DNA of 64,000 nt, taken from contig VZSF01009127.1 in NCBI GenBank assembly GCA_013398295.1, positions 372,001 through 436,000 of the forward strand. Direction: 5' to 3'. The DNA is from Chionis minor (lineage: Eukaryota; Chordata; Aves; Charadriiformes; Chionididae). Numbering within the stretch: the stretch's first letter is position 1; each line of letters begins with the position of its first letter. The notes under the pieces are model-generated. The model worked only from the letters and a program-made list of their open reading frames with translations. It was not told where the DNA came from and searched no databases. Of the stretch, positions 26,001 to 38,426 are shown piece after piece. A program made the position numbers and the translations under genes.

Positions 26001-29000
26001 TGTAGCCTGCTTGAACAGCTGGGCATGCCTTGCAAAGTGATGCTGTGCTGTCAGCGCCCAGGGGAGTAACTTGCACTGACATGGCTGGAGGATAAATATG
26101 GCAGAGTTTTACCTTAAATAGCCTGTGGCGACAAATCCATTGCCCTGCACCAGCCTTGATGAAGCAATGGTGAGGAATGCTTGAGATTCCTTTGTGTTCA
26201 AATCGGCAAGTAAATATTTTCCGGCAACCCTGACTCACTTCCCTTCTGCCCCTCTTGTTTTGTATGTGCATTGTTTTCGCCTTCCGAGTTTCCCTTTAGG
26301 AGAAACAGAGCACTCAGCTTAGGTGACTGCTTTGCTGCTTGACTTTTCCCGGCTGGGACAGAGAGGAATTTAAAGGGCATGCCAATGCAGAACACAATGT
26401 TGGGTCTGTGTCAGATAATAGAAAATGAACTCGTGCTTTGAAAGTGAGTGCCCTAGTGTGTCCGGGGCTTTCTGGGGAAGTTTGGAAACAGCTTTTCAGT
26501 AAGAACAGGTGGGTGGATAAATGCCCAAATTACACTTGTCTATCAAACAACTGGCAAATGTCTCTGGCCCTTGATTTAGGTGGTGTGATATAAACAAATG
26601 AACACTCACAGGAATGTAAAGTAGTGATGATGAATAGTATTCTTTTCCCCTGATTATTACCCAGTGCTTCAAAACAAGTAGCTGAGATGCCTTTCAGGAG
26701 ACCTCTGCTCTTGCATGAAACTGCATTTGTAGAGTAATTTGGATTGCTTCAGGTTAAAACAGAAGGGTATACATACAGTGTTTGCTTAAAAGTTGATTAT
26801 AGGCAGCAGAATAATAAGTAAATTGTACCTAAAATATAATTATGTAAATCATCAAAAGTGGAATGGCTTTGTCAGCTTAGTCTTTAAAGAGCCTCATCAA
26901 TAACTTATGAGCTTCAGTAAATGCACAGTGCTCGTATGCTACTCTGTTGCACACAGTTATGGCATAAAGGCAAAGGAATTTAATTTTTTTAAGCATTCCT
27001 GCAGACAAAAAAAAAATACACAGCAATCAGCGGTGTGTAAATTTAGTGTTGTGATGTAGATCAGCACTGCTGAAAGTATTAATGAGAGAAAATCTTTTGT
27101 GGATGCTGTGTCCATAGATCTCTGAAGTAGCTCGTGGGGGCAAAGACTAGACTGTGTGGCTGATAAATAATAGAAGAGCTTTGCTCCCTCTCCTCCCCTC
27201 CCTTTTCTTAGGTTTACATGACATGAAACACTGCTTGGAAAAAGTAGTGTGGTGTTCAGTTGGTACCGGAATATAACAAAAGCCATCGTTGTTCCAGAGA
27301 AAAGTTATATTTCTGTTATGTTTTGATTTTTTGAAGTGGTTTTATATAGGTGTGTTGAGTCTGAGGGGGAGAAAAAACTATTAATTGCCATGACTGGCTG
27401 GCATCATGAGTGGAGAAAGAGCCATGAAATTGGAGGATATACATAGGGGATAAAAAGCCCATCATTTTTGCTTTGGTCACAAAGATATAACCAGTAACTT
27501 GAGAATTTGTCTCTGTTTCACATGGGCTTAAAAATACAAACAGTGCACGTACCTGATGGCTTTACCTGACCAAGGGGAGGTCTGTCCCACCAAGCAGCTG
27601 CTCGGAAGAGAACCAGGCTACTGACATGATGTTTGGCAGGAATCATGGGGACTCTGTGGTGTCTTTTCCTGGTACTTCTATCTCATAAATGTTTTACGTG
27701 TACTTATTAAAGAAGGATGTAGTGCTGGTGCTAGGTGGGACTGACCTGTGATTTCCTGAAAATGACCCCATAAACTCAGGTTTATCATCTTTTGGTTTTC
27801 TTTTGGTTTTTTTTCAAGTGCTAGATTTTGGACTCTGCTTTGACTCCTACCCCCATCCCCCCAGTGGCAGCTGGACATTAAAATCTCCTAGATGCTTTCA
27901 AAATCACCATATTTAAAAATGTTTTGGATCTCATTTCTTGGAGAAAAAGAATCAGGTCCTACTTTAAATAGCTTGTTCCTGCTTTGTAAAAGGCAATAAA
28001 GGAAATGTATGATTTCCTGGGCTTTAAAACAGCAACAGCATAATGTTAGTAGCACTAACATGGCCTTTGCAAAACTAAGAGAGTTTTGCAATTGATGATA
28101 AAGAAAAAAGGGCTGAGCAGTCAATCTCACTTAGGCTTTTTGTATGCTTGCCTTTTTTGGACTGGAACGCCCAGGACTTTTGTCACAGGATCAGATATCT
28201 GTTGTATATAGGTGATGTCATTATCCTTATTTTGGTGATGAGGAAGCAAAGCAAAGAAAGGAATTGCCAAAATCATGTATCATTCAGTGGAAAATCAGGC
28301 TTCCCAGTCTTGTACTCTACTTGCTAAACCACATGTTCATGCAGATATAGTGACTGTTACTTCTTCTCACTAGTAAGTGTAGGCATGTATCTACTGCATT
28401 TTAGCTGATCTTAAGTGACTTGCTCTCCTGGCAGTAGTGTTTCAGTGATGTGATTTGTAGTTTACTATTGAGGGTTTTTTCTTTCCCCATACCTAGCCAA
28501 GGATTTCAGCTGTAGCTCAGCCAAATGCTTTATTATATTTTGTGTTGCAGGTTCTCAAAGTCTACGGGTTATTTTCAACTAGGTTAGGAAAGCTAGAGAC
28601 AGGGGAACATCATCAGTGTATGAGTATTTGGTTTCTAGCATCTTAAGCTATTGGGAAAATAGGAGATATTTAACACGTTACAGAAATTCCACTACAAAGT
28701 ACATGCTGTTACTGAGCTATTGTATCTTCTCTTCTAGAAAAGACTGGATTAAGTATTTTGCTCTGTGCTGACTTACGGAAAAGGATGATTTGCAGCCTTT
28801 TCTCTTTTGCTGAAGCACCAGTTTCTAAATACGTGTTCCAATGTTTGCTTTAGAATAGCATGCCACTGTGGATGGTGTTTCTACATATTTAATTACCTCT
28901 TGAAAAGAGAGTGAAAGAGGATCAGTGCCTTACAAAGCAGTATGCCTCTGTTTTGCATCCTGTGGCAACAGGACTAGATCTCTTCCTCTAAAGTAAAAAT

Positions 29001-30177
29001 TAAAATAAAAACTCCTACTGTCTTCATGCAAAACTGGCAATTTACTGTTTAGACAAAACCCCTCAGACTTGCAGCTTCTGCAGTCAAAAGATTAGCAAGC
29101 CAAAACATACAAGTGCAAAGTGTCCAGTAAATGATGAAGAACTAGTGTGTAGAAGTGAAGCCTGCTGTGAGCTTTCAGTCCCTTCATTTGAACTGTTTTA
29201 TAACATAATATTATCAGGACATTTAATTGTACACAGAAAGGCAAGGGAATAATAAAATATATGTGCTAGAATTCCCGTGTGTGGGTGAGTTCCTTGAATT
29301 TATCAAGCTTGCTGGTGTGCCTCCAGAAATTTCCCCCAAAACGATGACTAGTTCTTTAATTACACGTATATAGAGCTGTGTTGTTGGTGGTGTTTGAAAC
29401 TACAGATTGAATTTAGTAATGTAAGTGTCATTAATCTGGTGAAATAAAAATGCTGAGTATTTTAATAAGGTCTCAATTTAATGTTTTTAAATGCTCTGAA
29501 GAGATTTAATGCTAAAGCAGCTGATATAAATCTGCTCCGCTCCTCTGTAATTGAGTCTCTCTCAAGTATGTACCTCTCTCCAAGGGAACTTGGCTCACAC
29601 TAATTTCAAAGCTGTTTACTGCCTGCATGAATTTGATGGACTCTCACTTTTTATTGTTAAAAGCTGTTAACATCAGAGGTGACCAGGAAACTGAAGTGGC
29701 AGAGTCTATATATAGTATTAATTGTCCCGTATTTTTTAATGGGGTACCACAGAAAAGCTCTGGTTTTTTCTTATGCTCTAGGTGTCTAAAACCTGTCTGA
29801 GAAAGTTTGAGTCTTACTGTCTTTTAAGCCTTACAAGTGAGGTTTTGGCCCCCGTTTTGGGGTACTTGTCTGTGTAACAGACTGTGCCTTGCTTTTTGAT
29901 CTTGTAAGTGGAGGTGTATCAGTGCCACTACTTGATCTTGCTGGTTGCAAGACATTGGCAAATCGAGCTTTGTAGCTGCATCAGCCTGGTGCATTGAGGT
30001 TTCACGCAGTGCTAAATGGAGTAGAAATATGCCATTGTTTTCATGATTACATTTGTTTATTCCTAAATAGACTCCAGTCTTTTCTCTTTTCCTGTGGCAC
30101 TTTGTCTTCCCCTCTTTTCTTTCTTTTAGCCAAACATACTTTTCATAACTACTTTTCAGAGCTACGGATGTCGTCTG

Positions 30178-30404
30178 AGCTGTGGATGTCATCTATCTGG
30201 ACTTCTGTAAGGCTTTTGTCGCGGTCTCCCACAACATCCTCTCTAAATTGGAGAGGTATGGATTTGATGGGTGGACTGTTTGGTGGATGAGGAATTGGTT
30301 TGATGGTCACGCGCAGAGGGTAGTGGTCAATGGCTCAATGTCCGGATGGAGCACGGTGACAAGTGGTGTCCCTCAGGGGTCCATACTGGGACCAGTACTG
30401 TTAA
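30178..30404 (+). mobile_element. CR1 LINE reverse-transcriptase fragment lacking its 3' end
   Basis: The frame encodes [10 protein letters not shown], then [13 protein letters not shown], then [10 protein letters not shown] and [13 protein letters not shown], which are RT core blocks of CR1. Homology stops after GPVL and is replaced by about 30 AT-rich bases. CR1 copies are normally truncated at the 5' end and keep the 3' end, so losing the 3' part implies a later deletion or rearrangement. The next CR1 begins about 30 bp downstream and covers the same RT region again. Confidence 0.85.
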
Positions 30405-30434
30405 CTATAATATTTTTAATATAATACTCTTTAT

Positions 30435-31694
30435 GGAGCAGATTCTCCTGGAAACTGTGCTAAGGCACGTGGTAAATACAAGGAGGTGACTGATGACAGC
30501 CAAGATGTCTTCACTAAAGGTAAATCATCTCTGAGAAATTTGGTGGCCTTCTATGACAGCTTTACAGTATTGGTGGGTAAGGGAAGAGCAACTGACATCA
30601 TCTACCTTGACTTGTGCAAAGCAATCGACATCCTTGTCTCTAAATTGGAGAGACACAGATTTGATGGATGGGCAACTCTGTGGGTAAGGAATTGGCTGGA
30701 TGGTTGCACTCAAAGAGTTGTGGTCAATGGCTCGATGTCCAAGTGATGAGCAGTGATGAGTGGTGTTCCTAAGGAGTCAATACTAGGACTGGCGCTGTTT
30801 AACATCTTTGTCAGTGACATAGACATTGGAATTGAGCACACAGTCAGCAAGTTTGGTGACAACACCAAGCTGTGTGGAGTGATCGACACACCGGAGGGAA
30901 GGGATGCCATTTAGAGGGACCTGGACGGGCTTGAGAGGTGGGCCTATGTGAACCTCATGAATTTCAACAAGGTCAAGTGCAAGATCCTGCATACAGGCTG
31001 AGGGGAGAATGGGTTGAAAGCAGTCCTGAGGAGAACAACTTGGGGGTGTTGTTAGATGAGAAGCTCAACATGAGCTGGCAATGTGTGCTTGCAGCTCAGA
31101 AGACTGACTGCATTCTGGGCTGCATCAAAAGAAGCATGGCCAGCAGGTCGAGGGAGGTGATTCTGCCCCTCTACTTGTCTCTGATGAGACCCCATCTGGA
31201 GTATTGCATTTAGCTGTGGGGTTCCTAGCATAAGAAGGACATGGACCTGTTAGAGCAGGTCCAGAGGAGGGCCACAAAGATTATCAGAGAGCTGGAGTAC
31301 CTCTCCTATGAAGAAAGACTGGAGGGAGTTGGCATTGTTCACCTTGGAGAAGAGAAGGCTCAAGGGAGATCTTATTATGGTCTTTGAGTACTTAAAGGGG
31401 GGTTATAAGAAAGACGGGGACAGACTTTTTACTAGGGCCTGTTGTGATAGAACAAAGGGTAATGGTTTTAAACTAAAAGAGGGTAGATTCAGATTAGATA
31501 TAAGAAGATTTTTTTTACAATGAGAGTGGTGAAACACTAGAACAGGTTGCCTATGAAGGTGGTGGATGCCCCATCCCTGGTGGTGTTCAAGGTCAGGCTG
31601 AACCTCAGGCTCTGCAGCCTGATTATTGGAGGGGCGTTGGACTAGATGACCTTTAAAGGTCCCTTCCAAACCAAACCATTCTGTAATTCTATGA
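30435..31694 (+). mobile_element. CR1 LINE, 5'-truncated, RT domain to 3' end, decayed
   Basis: Translation in several frames gives [52 protein letters not shown], then, downstream, [39 protein letters not shown] and FTLEKRRLKGDLIMVFEYLK, the usual order of the CR1 RT and C-terminal region. It finishes with GACCTTTAAAGGTCCCTTCC and ATTCTATGAT, the CR1 3' tail. The conserved F-A-D-D active-site box reads F-G-D-N (30852-30863). Stops and shifts near 30746, 30912 and 31213 break the frame. It is a dead copy in the same orientation as EPHA5. Confidence 0.93.
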
Positions 31695-33558
31695 TAATAA
31701 ATCATAAAATTGGTATGTTTCAGATGAGGAAGGGAGAGCATTACTTGATGCAGTCTAATTTATATATATGAAACTTGCGGGATTTACATTCCTCCTTATG
31801 GAAATCTTGATGGCTTCTTCATTAAGCTTATGTTCATTCAGCTTCTGTGGACCTGTCTGGTGCAAAGTGAGTCTAGATGCTTAATTTCGGTGTACTCTTA
31901 GCTTCCTTGTGTGGGCGAGCTGAGAAGACCTTGTTCCAGAGGTCAAGATGGTCATGCCTGCATGTCAGTTAGTGTATTTAGCCATCCTAATAGTAAATAT
32001 TGTGGCTGAGAGGCAGTGGTATTCACAGGGGAGCTGAATCACTGCAGTCACTTCAGAGCAACAAAGAGCGGAAACTGTAGCAGCCTTGAAGATGAATCGA
32101 TGCTGCAGTGATTAAAAAGATATATATTCCCCATGTTCCACGTAGGAGTCAGCATTGTTTTCCCTGGGAATTTTTGTCAGTCTGTAAATAAAACGTGCTG
32201 ATGGTTTCCTTGGGAAGCTGCAAGGTGGGTAGGGTGCTGAGCTTTGGCACTTTTCCTCTCCCTGGCTGATTCACCTTTCCCGAGCTTGGTTGTCCCACTG
32301 TCTAGCTGACATGAAGGAATACCTGTGGATCAGCCTTCCCAGGCATTTAGGGGGTGGAGGGGCTAAGGTTTCTTGGGGACTCGATGCTACGTGAAGTCAG
32401 AGAGGTCCAAATAAATACTGTTTGTCTCGGCATGGGGCTGGGAGCCTGTGTATTTGGAAGCACGGGGCTGGCGGGGCACGGATGCTCCTGGGTACCGCGG
32501 TGCAGCTAATGAGCACTGCTGCTTTTCTTCCATCGATATGTGAGCAGCTTGGCAAGCAGGCCAGGGAAGACAAGGGGCAGCTTGTGAGCCCAGTCATTCT
32601 CCTGCTCTTTAATTATTACTGTTTTCAAATCCCTTTCAGAATTCACAGCTTGATTTATGTGCTAATTGGCCCTTTTAATAATCAAAAGATGGAGACTACA
32701 AAAGTCGGGGTGTGCGTTCTCCCAGCAGTGCCACTGCATAGCTGAGATAAATTATCAGTGGCGAATGTTCTGTTGCCTTGTGGCGCTTGACCTCTGTCAA
32801 CCAGCATGTTTTCTACTGGGTCTGGTGGCCTCCAATGTGAAAGCTGGTCTGAAAAGGAAAAAAGTTGAGGGGAGTGGCCACCGAGTGCCATGGTGCTGCT
32901 GGAGCAGGGGGACGCTGAGGCACAGGAGGAGTTTGTGCTACTGGGGGTGGTGATAGAGGAGTAGAGACCGTGCAGCTCCTTCCCCAGACGGTGGGTGAGG
33001 AGTTCAGCACTGAGTGCATGTTGAAGTGATTTACCCACAGCTCCTCCTAAGGTACAAAAATAGGATTCCTCATTTTCGGCGCCTCCCTCGGCTTCCTGCG
33101 TCTGCCTCCTGCTCCTGTCCCCTGTGAGATCTGAGGTGGAGCAAAACTCTGCTTCCTTGGCGTGTCTGACTCTCCTCTCTGCTGTTGCATACACCATGGC
33201 ATTTTGCTGGAGCTTCTCAAAGTGTAGTTATAATTATCGAGTACATATCTGCTCTCATTCCCTCCCACTCACACTCTGGTACCTGGTGCCAGGCCCTACT
33301 TTTCCCTGTAAAACTCCCTTGCTCATTTCTAGTGCTTCCACCCCCCCTCTCCCTCCTCCCTGTTGTTCCTGGCTGCGGGAGAAGCCCCTCCCTGCATCCC
33401 ACAGCCTTTCCCATGCTCTTTCAGGCCCACCAGTGGGGAAGATTTTCTGTGGTATCCGTGTTGGGAAGGGTCAATGTGCTTGGATGTAAGTTGCCTTCTG
33501 CCCTGGGATGTGGCTTTGCAGTGTCCCCAGGGGATCCCTTGCAAGTGGAATCATTGTC

Positions 33559-33575
33559 TTTTTTTTTTTTTTTTT
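33559..33575. repeat. Poly-T tract (17 T)
   Basis: Seventeen consecutive T are followed by CTTTTTGGG. No LINE 3' end or processed gene copy was recognised upstream on the minus strand, so this looks like a simple homopolymer rather than a retroposed tail. Confidence 0.8.
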
Positions 33576-36500
33576 CTTTTTGGGACAGGCAGTTTTGGTC
33601 TGACATAGCTGTATGTTGAGGAAGAAGGAGATGCCCCAACAGCATCCTAGGTGGCTCTGATGGGTGGAACAGCAGGACCCGACATCTGGGCCCCTGTTAC
33701 CAGCTGAGTGGGACTGGAGAAAACCCCAGGCTCATGGCTGCTGGGGAGGATGTGCATAGCGGGATGAGCTCCAGAGGGTGGTGCAAGGAAAGGGACAGCT
33801 CAGGTTGGGTGAGGGGTGGCTTTATATTATAAAGCGTGTGAGTTTGCTTTCCCAGAGCTTTCTCACAGGTGCACGTCAGAGTGAGGAGTTTGAGTATGGT
33901 CTGAGCTTTTGGGGATGCCATGTCCTCTGCTTTTTACAAAAAAAATGTCACTTTCAATTTTTCCTGATTGCTAGTTTGCTCCTAAACTGCTTATTTATTT
34001 TTTGGGGCCATCAGAAATGTTTTTGCATGGAGGTAGTTTATGATGTTTGTCCTGCCTGTCTGGGATTGGGTATTCATTTGTACCTTTGGAAAAGTCTGTA
34101 ATTTTGGAGGAAGCTGTTTTTGTTGGTGCCGTAGTTTCAGGAAATATTACCGTGTTGCTTGTGAGATGCCAAGAAACTTTTTTCCCTCCTGGGTGTTTTC
34201 CTTGCACTGGTAATTGGTCAGTGGCACTTCAAGGCCAGCCCTTTTAGAGAAAAAGCAGATGTACTGTGCATTAATTTATTTTTGATACGTTCTTTCACAT
34301 CATTGGCAGGAGGTATTCACCGTGAAAGAAATATGCAAACCTTCTTTTCACTCTTTACAGTAATAAGATTGTTAAAAGATCCTTGAAGTAGAAATTGTTT
34401 TCTTAATTTCTTGGTAGGTTTGTGGAAAGTGAAGGGGAGGTTATCCGATTTGTTAACAGTGCTTGGAAAACTCCCCTGGGAGATGCTGGTATCCATTATG
34501 GCTGCGTGTCTGTGCAGAAATAAGTCTGCAAAAATAACCAGATGCGCAAAGTACATTGAAAACAACAGTCATGATACTGCTTTGAATAATACACTACGGA
34601 GGGATCTTGCTGGAGGTGAAATAAAATATAACATGGGAGAATCAAGAGTGATGTATGAGTGTTGAAAACTGGGAGGTAGCTAGGTATAATGCATAATTAC
34701 TTAAAAATATCTTTTGGTTTATCTTCTCCACAGGCTTTGATGGATCAGAATTTTCTGGTCTTTTTCTAAAAGTAGTAATTTTCTTTTTTCTTTGTTTTCA
34801 TGGCAAGTAAGGAACTGAACCCAAGCTGATTTTTTTCAAGAAAGCCTCTCTGCTGTTAACTAGGGACATGAAGAATTCGTGCTGAAAATGTTATGAGCCT
34901 GAGTTGCATATAGCTCGCGGTTTTCATGTTAACCCATCCTTTGGCTTTATCTTTTTTTCCGGTGGATGGAAGGATGTTGGTGGGAGAGGAAGATGTTTGC
35001 ATCCCTAAAAATACCTGTGGTGCTTAGCAGAACAAAACCATAAATGATTAAAAAAGCAGTATTTGTCAAAAGTAGTCGGTAAGCACAGAGTTCAGTAGGT
35101 TTTTCCAGCACTCCCTGGAGGCAGGTGAGTGTACTGGGTGGCTGGGGTAGGGTTGGTGTATAGGTCAAGCAGCCAAAAGGGAGATGTCTTAGCAACATCC
35201 AAGCCTGGGGAGAAGTGTCACTCAAGACATGGGCTTAGACTTGTTAATACAGGCTCATCCTGGAAAAGAGTAAGTTTCAGACTGTATGTATTGCTTTGGT
35301 TTTTGGAAAAAAAATGTGGAAAAAGCCTTGGGATTTAGCAATCTGTGAGGGTTTTCTCTCACCCCACCTTTTCGTGTTGGTTGTTTCACAGAGTGCAATT
35401 TATGAAATGGGATGGTTTTAGGGGATTGGTATTCATCTGCAATTGATAGGTCCCAGTTTGTCTCAGGCCAAGAGTGATCAGATGTAATTACCGTATGGTG
35501 ACCATATATAAATAGTTATGGGAGTGTGGGAAGAGCGGGAGAGGCAAGGAAATGGCTAGAGTATTGGCTGTGTGGTTTTGCTTCTTGCAGTTGTCGGTAT
35601 CACAGCACTGCAAATGTATGCATGCAGAAGTTGTGCTGTTTGCTTGAAAATTGTGAATTTTAAATCCTACTTATTTGTTGAATTCTTTGATTTGCCTCAC
35701 AGATTTTGAGTGTTCATTTTCAAGCTTTGCTTGGCAAATGTGAAGCTTGCAAACCTAATTAGCAAAAGAAGGATGGAGGTTGTGATTCTAATGGGTCATT
35801 TAATGTAAAATACCAAATATGATGAAAATGAGAGACCTGGGAAGAGTGACAGGAAAACATGAACAAACCTTTTGCAGCTGATACTGATTGCTCAATGCTC
35901 CAACTGAGGGGCTTCCTCCAGGAATAACGGCATTAGGTTTTCTGGCTTGAATTTGCTACTAGGTGAGATGAGATTAATATAATAAAATCCATTTGGCTTT
36001 AACATTTCAGTGCTTTGCATCTGATGTCTCTTTGATCAGCCGGGCAAGTAACTGTACCCGTCTGAAGATCAGCCTTGCTGTCTGCATCAGTGATAGTGTC
36101 TAAGGGGACTTGAAATAATAGAGGTGAGTTTTGGGAATATGTACTGCTTTTACCTAGGCTATATGAATTCTCGATTGGAGAAAAACAAATGTTAGTCCCC
36201 AGCGCTGCCGTTCTGTCACTCTTCTTTCTCAGCAAATTAAGATATTATCCATGGTGTAGTAAATTATTTAAGATCAATACACTTGGCAAGGTCTTATCTT
36301 GTCCAGTAGGCTTAAGATGAAAAATTATACAGCACGTTTCCAAATGTGTTGCATACATGATAAATAGTCATTAAATTGTGCCTCACAGATGACATCATAC
36401 CTAATAATACATTAGGGGAGTTTGTATCTGTGCAGCTCCTAGGAGTCGATTGTCAGCTAGTGCTGCCTCATGAAAATACCAGGTTTTTTCACCAGGGCCA

Positions 36501-36970
36501 GCTAGTTGTGAAGGGGAAACTAAAGTGGATGTGTTAGTGTGAAACGTGGCATTGCAAGGCCAGTGTCGGCAAAGTCAATACTTAGAAGTTGTAGAGAACG
36601 TTGAGGCTGATGCTTTTTTCTGTTCATTTTACTGATGGTATCAAATAGCCGAAGTGCAAAAGCCAATGTTTAGCTTTATAAACAATGGGGAGCAACAGAA
36701 ATTTTCTGAATGGGCACATACACCTCTAAGTTGAGCACAAGCTTAGTGCTTCTGCAGTGACATACCTAGAAGGAAGATTTTAGCTTTTTTGATTTATATT
36801 TATTAGCTACCCAGTCACTAATGGTAACTGCATGAAAATCCAAGCTCAGTCCAGGTTAAAGCTGCTCATGAGAAGTTGAAGGCTGCCTCCTAGGAGTAGT
36901 ACTATTGTTTACACATTGAGTTACACTTCATATATTTCACTGTTTGTATTGATCGCAAGCAGTCTCTTCA

Positions 36971-37030
36971 TGCACCATCTGCGTGATGGTGCACTGCAGC
37001 TGATGAGGAGCTGCAGGCACCTCATCAGCT
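36971..37030. repeat. Cluster of two perfect hairpins
   Basis: First hairpin: TGCACCATC (36971-36979), loop TGCGT, GATGGTGCA (36985-36993). Second hairpin: AGCTGATGAGG (36998-37008), an 11-base loop, CCTCATCAGCT (37020-37030). The second has a competing pairing of CTGCAGCT (36995-37002) with AGCTGCAG (37009-37016), so the segment could switch between two folds. The two stems are only 4 bases apart. Nothing nearby resembles a known small RNA gene. Confidence 0.75.
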
Positions 37031-38386
37031 TGGAACCCTGTCGCTCGTCATAGTTTTTCCTTTGGTGAGGGCTGTTTGTAAAATTTTTTTCAAAAAATTA
37101 TACCCAAGGTAGTTTCTGCCTTTTGTGTTTTCCTGAGTACAGGTGTTAAGGTGGTAACGTCCACTGGGTATTGTGAGACTGGTGTTCTTAAGTTTAAATA
37201 GATTCGCAAGCTACTTGAAATCCTGAAGACACTGATGCAGACTGTATCCAGTACTGAACTGGCAAAGGTGAAAGCATAGAATAAATATGAAGCAAAGGTT
37301 TGGACGCTGGTGCATCCTCACTTGCTGCCAAAGCAATCTGTATGTGTCCAGAAGCCTTTTAGGTATTGAAAATTCCCCAGCAGTAGAGTATGGCCAGAAA
37401 ATGTCTGTGTAAAGAACACTTTAAAATGGGAATTTCTTATGACAAAGAAGTACTTGTCTTGATTAAAGAAAGAATACCAGTTGAAAACATTTGTGACTTT
37501 GATGACTTCATCTCTTGACTCAGTTTATTGCATAGAGTGTGTTTCAAATGCCTCCATTCTTTGTATTTTTCACTGCAAAGGGTGCCGAATGCCCCAGTAG
37601 TCTTGGAGACCACCCAAATCAGTCTTAGACTGTTTTAAGATTGGTTTTGGTGTGATAGATCCCCTGCAGTAGATTACCCCTCAAAGAGGAATGCAGCAGA
37701 TTTTGCTGAAGCATCTTGCTGGGATGAAGGAGAACAAGAAGCATGTGGTGCTCCCTGATGCGCAGGACCATGAGGTGATGAGGAGCCATGCTTGTGGCAC
37801 GGGAAGCATTGACGGACCATGGTGCTCGTGAGAGCGGGCATGACTAACCAGCAGATGCTTCTGACTGTTTCTGTGTCACAAGCTTTCCTAGCTGCTCCTC
37901 CAGTGCTGTGAATTAATTTGGAGCAGCGCTGTGCTGTCTGTCCTCAAAAGAAGGAGCTGATAATTGTGTTAAATTGATCCTGCATGACGAATGATCATCA
38001 TTGTTTTCCATCTTCCCACCTTCACAGTCCCAGGGCCTGTGTTTCTGCGAGGACTTCCTTCAGCCGTCACCCAAGATATCTCAGTGCATCGGTGAATTAA
38101 GGATTTAATAATTTTGCATGCTCTTTGATGCCATTGAAGGCTTTTTTTTCTTGATGGCTCTGCTCTTCGCTGTCCTTGGAGAGACCCTTGTTTTGGGTGC
38201 TGAATCCTCCCAAGCAGATGATGTGCTTTTGGACTTCTGTTTTCTGTGGGGTTGCAGGGCAGAGACCCTCCTTGGAAGGGAAGGGCCGTCTGAGACGCTC
38301 CCCAACTTCTTCCTTCAAGTATATACTTGATGTTTTTATGGTGAAAGTAATTGGGATTTGGTGTGTTGGAAGTGGATAGTAGTTGT

Positions 38387-38426
38387 GGTCCTGCACAGTC
38401 CAGCAGTCCTGCGGTCCAGCGGTCCC
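38387..38426. repeat. Short 8-bp-unit tandem repeat
   Basis: Units of form RGTCCWGC follow each other: GGTCCTGC, then AC, AGTCCAGC, AGTCCTGC, GGTCCAGC and a partial GGTCCC. It is an imperfect micro/minisatellite of about five units, GC-rich compared with its surroundings. Confidence 0.75.

Larger units (their letters stand above)
12407..30177 (+). other. Intronic sequence (probably EPHA5 intron 3), no gene recognised
   Basis: About 17.8 kb follows the exon 3 donor with no interspersed repeat, exon or RNA gene that I recognise. The exon 4 signature (the cysteine-rich peptide after ...TCQ) was looked for and not seen. Small structures are A/C-rich runs near 14110-14157, a near-perfect hairpin at 18179-18204, the palindrome CACAATATATTGTG at 18529-18542, a G-tract at 20034-20049 and a TA-rich patch near 23880-23911. 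The frames of up to 139 codons (for example 17112-17528 and 23134-23553) look like chance. Such repeat-poor intron could contain conserved noncoding enhancers, but this cannot be judged from one sequence. Confidence 0.6.

Noticed and set aside
32682..33197. Minus-strand open frame of 171 codons
   Set aside because: It overlaps several other open frames on both strands, has serine/threonine/proline-rich composition expected of C/T-rich DNA, shows no domain, and has no splice or promoter context.
33559..33575. Poly-T as the reverse of a retroposed poly-A tail
   Set aside because: No processed gene copy could be read on the minus strand upstream of it, and no target-site duplication was evident.
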